This document shows, in pieces, positions 42,701 through 52,053 of a DNA stretch of 64,000 nt (position 1 is its first letter; every line of letters begins with the position of its first letter). A program made the position numbers and the translations under genes. The notes beneath the pieces were generated by a model. It saw nothing but the letters and a program-made list of their open reading frames with translations. It had not been told where the DNA came from and searched no databases. This stretch comes from an uncultured Clostridia bacterium (GTDB lineage: Bacteria; Bacillota; Clostridia; Christensenellales; Borkfalkiaceae): NCBI GenBank assembly GCA_944338165.1, contig CALVLN010000004.1, positions 1-64,000 of the forward strand, written 5' to 3'.

Positions 42701-43465
42701 TTATGTACTTGATCGATGCGTCGCTTCTGCGGCGATATTCTCCCCGGCCGGTATGACGTGCAGGCCGTGCGCCTGATAATAGGAAAGAATATCCGGAAGC
42801 GCTTCCAGCGTGTGCGCCATGGGATGCATGAGGATGAGATCCCCGCCCTCCGCGCCCTCCGTGGCGCGCCTGAAACAGAGGGAAGCGTCCTTATCCCGCC
42901 AATCTATGGTATCCTTGCTCCAAAGGACCGTTTTAAGCCCGAGCGCATCGGCAGCGTCCACCGTAGCCTCCCCGTACGCGCCGGAGGGAGGCGCAAACAG
43001 GGAGACGGAAGCCCCGGAAATGCGCGCGATGAGTTCGGCGCTCGTGCGGATCTCCTCCAGGTTCTGCGCATATGAGAGCTTGTCGTGGTCGCGGTGAAAA
43101 TAGCCGTGCGTGCCGAGCTCATGCCCGCGCGCGGCGATCTCCCGCACGAGCGAAACGTGATCGTCCGCCCAGCTCCCGCCCAAAAAAAACGTCGCCTTGA
43201 CGCCGTATTCGTCGAGTACGCCGAGGATGCCCGTAAGTTCCTCCTCTCCCCAATAGACGTTGAACATCAGCGACACGCCCTGCTCGCTGCTCCCCGCGTA
43301 ATAGACGCGGTCGCTCAGCTTGGACGCCTCGGCGGCGGCAGGCAGAAAACAGACGGCGCCGAGACAGACGACGACGGCGAACAGAAACAGATTTGTAAGC
43401 ACGGACAGCGTGCGCGGCGAGATGCGTCTCAATTCAGTTTCCCTCATTTTACGGCTTGTTATCAC
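42701..43465 (-). CDS. Polysaccharide deacetylase-like (CE4) protein lacking the catalytic Asp
   Basis: 254 residues: membrane anchor at about 20-44, then a CE4/NodB fold on the outside. The zinc-binding HGYFH (His120, His124) and the GVKATFFLGGSW strand are clear, resembling PdaB-type proteins. But where active enzymes have TFDDG or FDISWGD this protein reads MFNVYWGEE, so the base Asp is replaced by Asn69. It may be a different hydrolase or a glycan-binding pseudoenzyme. The start is GTG at 43465 with AGGAT upstream; ATG at 43447 is an alternative. Confidence 0.8.
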   Translation of the reverse strand: MITSRKMRETELRRISPRTLSVLTNLFLFAVVVCLGAVCFLPAAAEASKLSDRVYYAGSSEQGVSLMFNVYWGEEELTGILGVLDEYGVKATFFLGGSWADDHVSLVREIAARGHELGTHGYFHRDHDKLSYAQNLEEIRTSAELIARISGASVSLFAPPSGAYGEATVDAADALGLKTVLWSKDTIDWRDKDASLCFRRATEGAEGGDLILMHPMAHTLEALPDILSYYQAHGLHVIPAGENIAAEATHRSST

Positions 43466-43506
43466 AATATCCTATGAGGGAACGGCGGGAATATTCCCCG
43501 CACGCG

Positions 43507-45900
43507 TCATTTTAAGGTGACGACGGTGACGCCCGATTCGCCTTCGCCGTAGCGGCCGAGGCGGAATTCCGAAACGCGCGACTGTTTTTTGAGGAAGGCA
43601 TGGATGCCCGCGCGGAGCTTCCCCGTACCCATGCCGTGGATGATGCGCACTTCCGGCGCGCCCGCAAGCACGGCGGCGTCGAGGAACGCCTGCACCTCGG
43701 GCAGCGCCTCGTCCACCGTCTTGCCGATGACGTTGCACTCGCCGCGGAACGCAGGCTTTGGCGCAAGCTTCCGCACCACCTGCACGCGCTCCTCCGTCCC
43801 GCGCTTCCCCGCAGACATGCCCTTCCCCTTGTCCGCCTTTCGATCGGGAACGCGATACAGATCAGAAAGTTTGCTGCGCACATGCAGGGCGCCGCACTGC
43901 ACTTCCGCCGTTCCCTTGTCCGCACGGAAAGAGAGCACCGTGCCCTCGGCATTCATGCTCTTCACAAACACCCGATCGCCCGCTTTGAGCGAGGCGGGAT
44001 CGACGGGGAGCGCGCGGATCTTTTCTTCTTCCTCCCCCGCATCCACGGCGGAAAGCTGATTTTTTAAGGTGCGGGCATGGATCAGATCCGCTTCGGAGAG
44101 CGTTTCCTGTGCGAAGAGGCGCTCGATCTCGGAAACGAGCTCCTCGGCGCGCGCCGTGCGCTCGTTGACGATGCGGCGGATCTCCGCCCGCGAGGTAAGC
44201 GCAAGCTTATCCCGTTCCTTTTTCAGCGCCGCCTCCTCAGCCGCGAGCGCATCCAGCCGCGCCTGCCATTCGGCGGCCAATTCGCTTGCCTTATGCGCCT
44301 CCGCTTCCGCCGCCACGCGCATCTCCTCCGCCGCACGCACGGTGCGTTCGAAGGCGCGTCCGCCCTCGGAAAGGTTGGCGCGCGCCTCCTCCAGGATGTC
44401 CTCGCGCAGGCCGAGCCGCGCGCAGATGAGCAGCGCGTTGGAAGAGCCGGGCATGCCGATCTTCATGCGATACAGCGGGCGGAGCGTATTTGCGTCAAAT
44501 TCCATGCATGCGTTCTCGACGCCGTCCGTCTCGTAAGCGAACTCCTTGAGCGTGGAATAGTGGGTGGTGACGATGCCGCGCGCCCCTGCGGAAAGCAGCG
44601 CTTTGATGACCGCCCGCGCGAGCGCCTGCCCTTCCTCCGGGTCGGTGCCGCCGCCCGGCTCGTCGACGAGCACGAGCGACCTGCTGCCCGCCTGCTCGGT
44701 GATCTCCTTCAGGCTTTCAATGTGAGAGGAGAACGTAGAGAGGTTTTCCTCGATCGACTGGCTGTCCCCCACGTCGCAGAAGACGCCGTCGAACACGGCA
44801 AGCTTCGTCCCTTCCGCCGCAGGCACGAAAAACCCGCTCGCCGCCATCAGACAAAACAAGCCGCACATTTTAAGGGTGACCGTCTTGCCGCCCGTGTTTG
44901 CGCCGCTGACCACGAGGAATCGGTATTTCTCCCCGATGGATACGGACACGGGTACCGCTTTGTCTTTTTCCAACAGCGGATGCCTGCCTTTTACGATGTC
45001 GATGATCCCCCTGTCGTTGAGGACGGGCCTCACGCATTTAAGCCGGTAGCAATACTCGGCGCGGGCAAAGTACGTATCCGCTTCCGTCAGGATGCGGACG
45101 TCCTCTTCAAGCGGAGCGCGCAGCGCCCCGAACGCATGGGAAAGCCCGGCGAGGATGCGCTCTTCCTCCTCCTTTTCATCGAGGCGCAGCGAACGCAGCT
45201 CGTTGTTCATCTCCAGCACCTGTTCCGGCTCGATGAACACCGTTGCGCCCGTCGCCGAACGGTCGTGCACGAAGCCGCGGATGCTGCGCTTATACTCCGC
45301 CTTGACGGGAAGCACGTAGCGGTCGCCGCGCACGGTGATCAGGGCGTCCTGCAGATATTTCTTTTCTTCGCCCGCAAGGTATTCCGAAAGGCGGGCGCGG
45401 ATGCGCTCGTTGAGCAGGCGGATCTCGCGGCGGATGGAAAAGAGCCGGTCGCTCGCGGTGTCTGCCAGCTCGTTTTCCCCCACGATCTTCTCGCCCACGT
45501 CGTTTTCGAGCGCTTCGTCAAAGACGAGGCGGAACGTGAGCGCCTGCATGGCGGGGACGGACCCGTCGGAGACCGCCTGCACCGCGCGATAGCAGATGCG
45601 CGCCGAACGCAGCAGCATGGCCGCCTGCACGAGCTCCGTGCAGGAAAGGGTCGCCCCCTTCTGCGCCCGTTCGAGCACGTCGCCCTGCGGCGGAAAATAC
45701 TCGATGCGGCCGGAGCCGAGTTCAAACAGCAGCCTCGACGCCTCCTCCGTCAGCGAAAGCGTCTTTTTCGCTTCGGAGAGCCGCACGGCGGGCACAAGTT
45801 CGCACAGCGCCCGTTTGCTGCTTTCAAGCACGGCGCACTCCGCCGCCTGCGCAAAAATTTTATAAAGTTCCAGCCGTTCGGCGCTTCTTTCACGGATCAT
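43507..45900 (-). CDS. mutS2: Endonuclease MutS2
   Basis: 797 residues. The MutS core and clamp lead to the ABC ATPase with Walker A SGANTGGKT at 332-340, Walker B LVLVDEPGGGTDP and the signature region ENLSTFSSH, then a coiled-coil clamp (about 500-620), a KOW-like region and a C-terminal Smr domain (about 715-797, with IIHGMGTGKL). MutS2 acts against recombination intermediates and, in Bacillus, on collided ribosomes. The Smr domain has NVIGKTVDEA where the nuclease form has LDLRG, so nicking activity is doubtful. The start at 45900 (AGGAG upstream) overlaps the U32 stop by 4 bases; the frame is open for 173 codons further upstream but that is antisense-like noise. Confidence 0.93.
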   Translation of the reverse strand: MIRERSAERLELYKIFAQAAECAVLESSKRALCELVPAVRLSEAKKTLSLTEEASRLLFELGSGRIEYFPPQGDVLERAQKGATLSCTELVQAAMLLRSARICYRAVQAVSDGSVPAMQALTFRLVFDEALENDVGEKIVGENELADTASDRLFSIRREIRLLNERIRARLSEYLAGEEKKYLQDALITVRGDRYVLPVKAEYKRSIRGFVHDRSATGATVFIEPEQVLEMNNELRSLRLDEKEEEERILAGLSHAFGALRAPLEEDVRILTEADTYFARAEYCYRLKCVRPVLNDRGIIDIVKGRHPLLEKDKAVPVSVSIGEKYRFLVVSGANTGGKTVTLKMCGLFCLMAASGFFVPAAEGTKLAVFDGVFCDVGDSQSIEENLSTFSSHIESLKEITEQAGSRSLVLVDEPGGGTDPEEGQALARAVIKALLSAGARGIVTTHYSTLKEFAYETDGVENACMEFDANTLRPLYRMKIGMPGSSNALLICARLGLREDILEEARANLSEGGRAFERTVRAAEEMRVAAEAEAHKASELAAEWQARLDALAAEEAALKKERDKLALTSRAEIRRIVNERTARAEELVSEIERLFAQETLSEADLIHARTLKNQLSAVDAGEEEEKIRALPVDPASLKAGDRVFVKSMNAEGTVLSFRADKGTAEVQCGALHVRSKLSDLYRVPDRKADKGKGMSAGKRGTEERVQVVRKLAPKPAFRGECNVIGKTVDEALPEVQAFLDAAVLAGAPEVRIIHGMGTGKLRAGIHAFLKKQSRVSEFRLGRYGEGESGVTVVTLK

Positions 45901-48083
45901 AACAAACTCCTGTCTGCGTGCCCTTTCGTCGCTGCGGGCACCAGCCGCTTTACCCGTTCCGGGGAACGCGCCGCCTCGATGAGCGGCTGCCCCGCAAGTT
46001 CCGCGGAGAGGTCGCAAATGACGCTCCCCTCCCCGCAATAGGCCGCCAGCGAGGCACAGTTGTAGACCTCGAAACGGCAATATGAGCCCGAAAACCGATA
46101 TCTTGCAAGCGGGAAGGCGCGCCCCGCTTCGTCCGTCAGCGTATAGAAAGGCCGTTGATCGCACCCGCCGCACGTGCGGCCGAACGGACAGTAGACGAGA
46201 TCCATCAGTTTGACGGACCCCGCCGCCAGCGTAAAGGCGCCGCCGCACAGCAAAGCGCGCTGTTCCGCCGCCGTGAGTTCTTTGGAGAGGGCAAAATACG
46301 CCGCCCCCGCCCGCAGAAGGCCCTCCGCGGCAAAGCGGTTGGTGACGTTGAACCCCGTCCCCGCAAACAGCGGCATCCCGTATTTCTCCGCCAGGACAAG
46401 CCCGTAATACCCTTCGCAATAGATGCCGTCAAACTGCGGCAGCACGTCTTTAACGGCAGCTTCGTCCTCCCGCGTGAAAAACGCGGGAAGATAGAGATAC
46501 TTCTTCCCCTTCCCCGCCTTTACCTCGGACATGTCTATCCGCTTGTAATCCGCAGGCTTATATATGAGGATATCGGCGGCGAGCCCGTCGAGCGAGCGGG
46601 CGATCGCCGCGGTCATGCTGCCCTGCCCCGCGGGGAGCGACGCCGAAAACGAGGCCTGCCGCAAGGGCGGACGGGGCGGATCCATCCAATCGCACAGCGC
46701 CGCATAAAAGGCGCGGCGCAGCCCGTTGAGCTGCGATTTGGGCAGAAATGCGCCCTCCGTGTCCGCATGGACCTCCGCGTCCAAGGGGAGCATGTCCGTC
46801 TTTTGAAAGCACGCTTTGATCTCTGACTCAGACATGGGTGCACTCTGTGCAATCTGCGGCACGCAGTCCCCCGTGTAGACGAACGTCCCGCAGGAGACGC
46901 GCGGAGCTTCGCCCGCGCGAAGGCGGACGTTCAGCGATATCCTGCGCCTGCGCTCGGGCGGCGCCGCGAACGACGCGTCCGTGGTCAGCCGCACGCGATC
47001 CCCGTCGCAAAGGGGGCGTTCGGACAAGAGGTAAAACCCCTCCCGCGTGCGATGCGCGGGCTTTGCACCGCAGACCTCGCGGCCGCCGCGCAGGATCTTG
47101 AACGCATCGCCCGCCAGCGGAGAATACTTGCTCGCGCAGAAATACCTGCCCGCGCGCACGCAGACGGCCCCCACCTCTTCGCCGATGTGCCCCTGCACCT
47201 CGCGCGAGAGAAAGCGCGCGTCCTGCCCGAAACAGAGCCCCTGCGTATAATCGCCCCGGTTATATGCCCGCTTCAGGCGGGAAAACGCCGCCGCGCCGTC
47301 TCCGCCCGCAAGCAGCGTCCGGTAATATTCCACCGCCGCCGCCACGTACGTCTCGCGGCGCATGCGCCCTTCGATCTTCAGCGAAGAGACGCCCGCCGCC
47401 AAAAGTTCCGTCACCCGCTCCCCCACGCAAAGGTCGGAGAGGGAGAGCGCGTATTTCTTTTCCTCGAACCCCGCTCGGTCGATCGAATAGCGCTTGCGGC
47501 AGGGCTGCTTGCATTGGCCGCGATTGCCGCTGTGATTGCCCGCAAAGGAGGAGAAATAGCATTGTCCCGAAACCGAAGAACAGAGCGCCCCCTGCACGAA
47601 CGCCTCCGTCTCGATGACCTTAGAGATCTCGCCGATCTCAGTAAGCGGCGTTTCGCGCGCCAGCACGGCGCGTGAAAAGCCCATTTTTTTGGCAAGTTCC
47701 GCGCCGTAGACGTTACAGCAGCCCGCCTGCGTGGAGAGATGCAGCACGAGCTGCGGATACGCTTCCTTCAGGCGCGCGCCCAAAAACATGTCCTGCAAAA
47801 GGATGGCGTCGGCGCCCGCCTCCCATGCGTCCTTCACGGCAGCGAAAAATTCGCCCGTTTCCCCGTCTTTGACGAGCGTATTGAGCGCGACGTAAACCTT
47901 AGCGCCGAGAAGATGCGCCCGACGCGTCACGCGGCGCAGCGCCTCCGGATGAAAATTTTCCGCCCCTGCCCGCGCCGAAAACCGGGAAAGCCCGAGGTAC
48001 ACGGCGTCCGCGCCCGCTGCGAGCGCGGCATACGCCGAGGACTCTCCGCCCGCAGGCGCAAGGATCTCACAATTACCCTTCAT
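45897..48083 (-). CDS. U32-family protein with DUF3656, RlhA-like
   Basis: A 728-residue protein. The N-terminal U32 domain (ILAPAGGESSAYAALAAGAD at 7-26, VYLG, cysteines in GALCSSVSGQCYFSS and GQCKQPCRKRY) is followed by a DUF3656 region and further Cys-rich sequence (YCPFGRTCGGCDQRPF), consistent with an iron-sulphur protein. The U32 plus DUF3656 architecture is that of RlhA, which hydroxylates C2501 of 23S rRNA in E. coli using prephenate; other U32 proteins are annotated as peptidases or collagenases. The rRNA role is by homology only. It overlaps hprK and mutS2 by 4 bases each. Confidence 0.88.
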   Translation of the reverse strand: MKGNCEILAPAGGESSAYAALAAGADAVYLGLSRFSARAGAENFHPEALRRVTRRAHLLGAKVYVALNTLVKDGETGEFFAAVKDAWEAGADAILLQDMFLGARLKEAYPQLVLHLSTQAGCCNVYGAELAKKMGFSRAVLARETPLTEIGEISKVIETEAFVQGALCSSVSGQCYFSSFAGNHSGNRGQCKQPCRKRYSIDRAGFEEKKYALSLSDLCVGERVTELLAAGVSSLKIEGRMRRETYVAAAVEYYRTLLAGGDGAAAFSRLKRAYNRGDYTQGLCFGQDARFLSREVQGHIGEEVGAVCVRAGRYFCASKYSPLAGDAFKILRGGREVCGAKPAHRTREGFYLLSERPLCDGDRVRLTTDASFAAPPERRRRISLNVRLRAGEAPRVSCGTFVYTGDCVPQIAQSAPMSESEIKACFQKTDMLPLDAEVHADTEGAFLPKSQLNGLRRAFYAALCDWMDPPRPPLRQASFSASLPAGQGSMTAAIARSLDGLAADILIYKPADYKRIDMSEVKAGKGKKYLYLPAFFTREDEAAVKDVLPQFDGIYCEGYYGLVLAEKYGMPLFAGTGFNVTNRFAAEGLLRAGAAYFALSKELTAAEQRALLCGGAFTLAAGSVKLMDLVYCPFGRTCGGCDQRPFYTLTDEAGRAFPLARYRFSGSYCRFEVYNCASLAAYCGEGSVICDLSAELAGQPLIEAARSPERVKRLVPAATKGHADRSLL

Positions 48084-49006
48084 CGTCCGATCGTGCGCCG
48101 GATGAGCTCCTGCGCGGCGTCGTATCCCATCCCTTTGAGGCGATGATTGCGCGCGGCGACCTCGATGAGAATGGCGAGGTTGCGCCCGGGCGATACGGGT
48201 ACGACGAGTTTGGGGACCGCCTGCCCCATGATGACCTCGGCGGCGCTTTCGTCGCCGAGGCGGTCATATGCCTTCCCTGCCTGCCAGGGTTCCAGTTCCA
48301 TGACGAATTCGATCTCTTTTTCGCCGAGCACGGCGCCGGAACCGTACATGTTCCTGACGTTGATGATACCGATGCCGCGCAGTTCCATAAAATAACGGAT
48401 GCGGTCGGGCGAGGTACCGACGAGTTTGTTTTCCATCCTGCGGATGATCACCGAATCGTCCGCGACGAGGCGGTGTCCGCGCTTGATGAGCTCCATTGCC
48501 GTCTCGCTTTTCCCCACGCCGCTTTTCCCCGTGAGCAGGATCCCGACGCCGGAAACGTCCATCAGCACGCCGTGGACGACTGCCGTGGGGGCAAGCAGGC
48601 GATTGAGATAGAGAAACAGATCGCTCATGAACGACGTGGTCGCCTGCGGCGTACGCAGCACGGGGCAGCGCGCGCGTTTCGCCCCCGCAAGAAATTCGGG
48701 CGGGACGGGCAGAGAGCGCGCAAAGACGATGCAGGGCATCTGCTCGTTTTCAAACAGCCCGGCAATGCGCGCGGCGCGCTCCTCCTGCTTAAGCGAACGC
48801 AGATATTCCTGCTCCGTCAGGCCGATGACGATGATGCGGCGGGGATCGGAATGCGCAAAATACCCCGCAAGCCTCAGCCCGGGCCGATCGACGCCGACGC
48901 TGGAAAGTTTTAAATATCCCCGCCCCGCATAGACGGGTTCCAGCCCGAGTGCGGAAGCAAACGCATCGAGCATGACCGTGCCGTCCTGCAATTCTTCCCC
49001 GTACAT
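48080..49006 (-). CDS. hprK: HPr kinase/phosphorylase
   Basis: 308 residues from the ATG at 49006 (GGAGGGGTGAG upstream, one base after the Cof gene stop). The N-terminal domain is followed by the catalytic domain with VVHGVLMDVSG (His145), Walker A TGKSGVGKS at 159-167, VADDSVIIRR near 181 and the family signature ELRGIGIINVRNMYG near 208-222. It phosphorylates Ser46 of HPr when ATP and fructose-1,6-bisphosphate are high, driving CcpA-type catabolite repression. It indicates that this organism has HPr-based control even though no PTS gene is in the window. Close linkage to uvrC is common in Clostridia. Confidence 0.96.
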   Translation of the reverse strand: MYGEELQDGTVMLDAFASALGLEPVYAGRGYLKLSSVGVDRPGLRLAGYFAHSDPRRIIVIGLTEQEYLRSLKQEERAARIAGLFENEQMPCIVFARSLPVPPEFLAGAKRARCPVLRTPQATTSFMSDLFLYLNRLLAPTAVVHGVLMDVSGVGILLTGKSGVGKSETAMELIKRGHRLVADDSVIIRRMENKLVGTSPDRIRYFMELRGIGIINVRNMYGSGAVLGEKEIEFVMELEPWQAGKAYDRLGDESAAEVIMGQAVPKLVVPVSPGRNLAILIEVAARNHRLKGMGYDAAQELIRRTIGR

Positions 49007-49007
49007 C

Positions 49008-49814
49008 TCACCCCTCCATGGCATAACGCGTGATGGCTTCCGCCACGCCGTCTTCCTCATTGGACGCGACGACGGAGGCGATCGCTTTCAGCTGCGGCTG
49101 CGCGTTTTCTACGGCGAATTTGCCGCCCGCCGCTTCGAGCATGGGCAGATCGTTGAGCTGGTCGCCGATCGCCGCGGTCTCGCCGCGCGGGATGCCGAAA
49201 TGCGCCGAAAGGGCGCGCACCGCCGCCCCTTTGTTCTGATCCTTGGGCATGATCTCCACCAGAAACTCCGCCGAACACGTCACAAAATAGTCGTCGCCGA
49301 GCGCTTCCTGAAGCCGCGTCTGCACGGCAATGCGTGACTGCGGCGGTACCATGACCAGGATCTTGACCACGTCTTCTCCGCTTCCCGCCAGATGGTCGGC
49401 AAGATGCGGCTGAATGCGCGCGCGAATGCCGCAGACCGCTTCATACTCATGCAGATAGACGTCGTCGACGTTGCAATAAAAGGCGTCCACGGTATAGACA
49501 TGGATGTGCATCTTCTCGTTTTCCAGGCGGCGCAGGATGCCGTCCGCCGCCCCGCGGGGGAAACAGGCGTTTTTGATGAGCGCCCCGCTGCGGATATCGG
49601 CGATCGTCGCGCCCTGAAAGGCCGCGACGAGGCCGCAAAGGCCGAGCTCACGCACGCGCGGCAGAATGGACGAAAGCGCCCTGCCCGTACAGACGGCAAA
49701 TATCCCGCCCGCCTGCGTATATTGCGCGATGGCGCGGCGGTTCCCCTCGGACACGGTGCCGTCTGCACGCACGAGCGTGCCGTCAAAATCGGATAAAAAC
49801 AGCCGGTACTTCAT
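49008..49814 (-). CDS. Cof-type HAD-superfamily hydrolase
   Basis: A 268-residue phosphatase of the Cof/YidA subfamily (HAD-IIB). Motif I is LSDFDGTLV with nucleophile Asp9 and acid/base Asp11, motif II CTGR near 42-45, motif III Lys near 216, and motif IV GDQLNDLPMLEAAG near 218-231. The C2B cap lies between. These enzymes hydrolyse sugar phosphates, flavin or other small phosphates. It sits between uvrC (4-base overlap) and hprK. Confidence 0.9.
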   Translation of the reverse strand: MKYRLFLSDFDGTLVRADGTVSEGNRRAIAQYTQAGGIFAVCTGRALSSILPRVRELGLCGLVAAFQGATIADIRSGALIKNACFPRGAADGILRRLENEKMHIHVYTVDAFYCNVDDVYLHEYEAVCGIRARIQPHLADHLAGSGEDVVKILVMVPPQSRIAVQTRLQEALGDDYFVTCSAEFLVEIMPKDQNKGAAVRALSAHFGIPRGETAAIGDQLNDLPMLEAAGGKFAVENAQPQLKAIASVVASNEEDGVAEAITRYAMEG

Positions 49815-51619
49815 AACGTTTCCTCAAAATACGCCCTGATGCGCGCAGCGAGGGCGGGGCCGATGCCCTCCACCCCGGCGAGCTCCTCCTCGGAGGCGCG
49901 CATGATCTTATCGATGGTGCCGAACGCGGCGAGCAGCGCCGCGCGCTTCCGCTTGCCGACCCCCTCGATCTCTTCCAGCACGGAAGCGAGGTTGCGCTTG
50001 CTGTGCAGGCTGCGGAAATACGTGATGGCAAAGCGATGCGCCTCGTCCCGGATGCGCTGCAGCATCTGCAAGGCGTAGTCGCTGCGGTCGAGGCGGACGG
50101 ATTCGGGAGAGCCGAGCGTATAGATCTCCTCCTCCCGCTTGGCGAGGGAAATGAGTTCAATGTCCTCGACGCCCAGTTCGTCAAGCACGCCCTTGACGGC
50201 AGAGAGCTGCCCCTTGCCGCCGTCGATGACGATGAGCTGCGGGCGCGGAAACCGCTCCTCCTCCGGCGTGCCGAGTTTTTGCAGGCGGCGCGTGAGGACT
50301 TCCCGCAAAGAAGCGAAGTCGTCCGCGCCTTCCACCGTTTTGATGCGAAAGCGCCGATAACTGAATTTATCCGCTTCCCCGTCGCTGAATACGACCATGC
50401 TTCCCACCTTGTCTACGCCGGAAATGTTTGAAATATCGTAACATTCCATGCGTTTCGGATATTTCCGGAGATGGAGCAACTTTTGCAGGCGCGCGCAGGC
50501 ATTTTTGGTCATGTCGTTTTTATGCGCGATCGCCGATACGGATTTTTCCAGGTATTCCGTTGCATTGCGGGCAGCCATGTCCGCAAGTTCACGTCGAACG
50601 CCGGATCTCGGCCGCAAGATCGTCACGCCGCGGCCGCCGCGGCGGAGAGAGTAGGAGACGAGAAGTTCGTCGTCGATCGGCTCGTCCAAGACGATCTCGT
50701 GCGGGAACTCGTGATTGGCATAGTACTGGATGAGGATGCTCAAGACCGCCTCGCTCCGTTCCCCCGCGCCTTCTTCGGCAGAAAAGCTGCGCGATCCCTG
50801 CATCATGCCGCCCCGCGTCACGAGCACGCTCGCCGTATGGTACAGGCCGTTCGACGCGAACGCCCATACGTCCGCATCCACGTCGCGCGGCATCGCCGTG
50901 ATGCGCTTGAGCTGCAATTTCTTCAGCATGGCGATCTTCTCGCGGTATTCCATGGCGAGCTCGAACTCCTCGCCCGCGGCAAAGCGCAGCATTTTTTCCG
51001 TCAGGATCTTCTCCGCCTCCGCATAATTGCCCGCAAGAAAGGAGAGCGCCTTTTCCACGTTCTCCGCATACGCCTCCCGCGTGCAGAGGTGCGCGCAGGG
51101 CGCGAGACAGCGGTGCAGGTGATAATCCAGGCAAGGTTTTTTTGCCGCCGCCCCCACCGCAACGGTACATGTGCGCAAGTGATACACCTGAGCTACGACG
51201 TCCACGATATCTTTGCAGCGGATGCCGCCCATAAACGGCCCGAAATACCTGCCGTCCTTTTTGATGCGGCGGGTGACGGAAACGTGCGGATATTCCTCCC
51301 TGGTGTGAACTTTGATGTACGGATACGTCTTGTCATCCTTAAGGAGGATGTTATATTTTGGCTTGTATTTTTTGATGAGATTGTTCTCAAGCGCCAGCGC
51401 GTCCACTTCCGTCGGCGCGACGATATAGGAAAAATCGGCGATGTTCTCTACCATCGCCTGCACCTTGTACGGCTTCGCGGAGGCATGAAAATACTGGCGC
51501 ACGCGGTTTTTCAGCACGCGCGCCTTCCCCACGTAGATGACCGTCCCGTCCCTGTCGAGCATGAGATAGACGCCCGGGCTGTCGGGGAGCAGTTTGAGTT
51601 TTTCCTGCAAGACGCTCAT
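49811..51619 (-). CDS. uvrC: Excinuclease ABC subunit C
   Basis: 602 residues. GIY-YIG nuclease domain (SPGVYLMLDRDGTVIYVGKA at 13-32), UvrB-binding UVR region (about 200-240), RNase H-like nuclease domain (MECYDISNISGVDKVGSMVV and LIVIDGGKGQLSA) and C-terminal helix-hairpin-helix pair (GVGKRKRAALLAAFG, GVEGIGPALAARI). It makes both incisions in nucleotide excision repair. First gene of a nine-gene operon ending at 40231. Its promoter lies so close that the transcript probably starts inside the ribosome binding site. Confidence 0.97.
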   Translation of the reverse strand: MSVLQEKLKLLPDSPGVYLMLDRDGTVIYVGKARVLKNRVRQYFHASAKPYKVQAMVENIADFSYIVAPTEVDALALENNLIKKYKPKYNILLKDDKTYPYIKVHTREEYPHVSVTRRIKKDGRYFGPFMGGIRCKDIVDVVAQVYHLRTCTVAVGAAAKKPCLDYHLHRCLAPCAHLCTREAYAENVEKALSFLAGNYAEAEKILTEKMLRFAAGEEFELAMEYREKIAMLKKLQLKRITAMPRDVDADVWAFASNGLYHTASVLVTRGGMMQGSRSFSAEEGAGERSEAVLSILIQYYANHEFPHEIVLDEPIDDELLVSYSLRRGGRGVTILRPRSGVRRELADMAARNATEYLEKSVSAIAHKNDMTKNACARLQKLLHLRKYPKRMECYDISNISGVDKVGSMVVFSDGEADKFSYRRFRIKTVEGADDFASLREVLTRRLQKLGTPEEERFPRPQLIVIDGGKGQLSAVKGVLDELGVEDIELISLAKREEEIYTLGSPESVRLDRSDYALQMLQRIRDEAHRFAITYFRSLHSKRNLASVLEEIEGVGKRKRAALLAAFGTIDKIMRASEEELAGVEGIGPALAARIRAYFEETL

Positions 51620-51630
51620 GATACCCTTCT

Positions 51631-51659
51631 ATTATACACGGTTTTGCCGCGTTTTTCAA
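51631..51659 (-). promoter_or_regulatory. Promoter of the uvrC operon
   Basis: Minus strand TTGAAA (51659-51654), 17 bases, TATAAT (51636-51631). The start point predicted at about 51624 is only 5 bases before the ATG at 51619, and cuts through the GAAGGG that would serve as ribosome binding site. Confidence 0.75.
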
Positions 51660-51678
51660 GGGCTTGCGCGCGATTTCT

Positions 51679-52017
51679 TCAATAGCCGAGGAATTCTACA
51701 CCCTTCAGCAGTACGTCGTTGACGATGTCGTTCCGAAGCGCATAAAAGATGACCTTCCCCTGCCTCTGCGTGCAGACCATGCCCGCGTCCTTGAGGAAGC
51801 GAAGCTGGTGGCTCACCGTCGTCTGATTGATGCCGAGCACGCGGGAAATATCCGTCACGCACAGTTCGCTGATGGCGAGTGCGGAAAGGATGCGCAGGCG
51901 CGTCCCGTCTGAAAAAATGGAGAAAAAGCGCACGAGAGAAGTGAGGATCTCCCCTTCGGGGACGTAGTCCTCGATCATTCCCTGCGTGCGCTTATCCAGC
52001 AGCAACGTTTCCGTCAT
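51679..52017 (-). CDS. ArsR/SmtB-family transcriptional regulator
   Basis: A 112-residue winged-helix repressor. The DNA-recognition helices cover about 54-76 (TDISRVLGINQTTVSHQLRFL) and the wing GKVIFYAL at 87-94. In metal sensors of the ArsR/CadC type the third helix reads ELCVCD; here it is ELCVTD, with only one Cys (53), so metal binding by that site is doubtful. GGGAGGGG lies upstream of the ATG at 52017. It comes 89 bases after copA and could be co-transcribed with the copper genes. Confidence 0.88.
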   Translation of the reverse strand: MTETLLLDKRTQGMIEDYVPEGEILTSLVRFFSIFSDGTRLRILSALAISELCVTDISRVLGINQTTVSHQLRFLKDAGMVCTQRQGKVIFYALRNDIVNDVLLKGVEFLGY

Positions 52018-52053
52018 AATACCCCTCCCGATGATTGGTTTATGACAGGATAA

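Noticed and set aside
43507..46419. Longer start for MutS2
   Set aside because: The extra 173 codons overlap the U32 gene in another frame and have no MutS2 similarity. The ATG at 45900 has a good ribosome binding site and the usual 4-base overlap.
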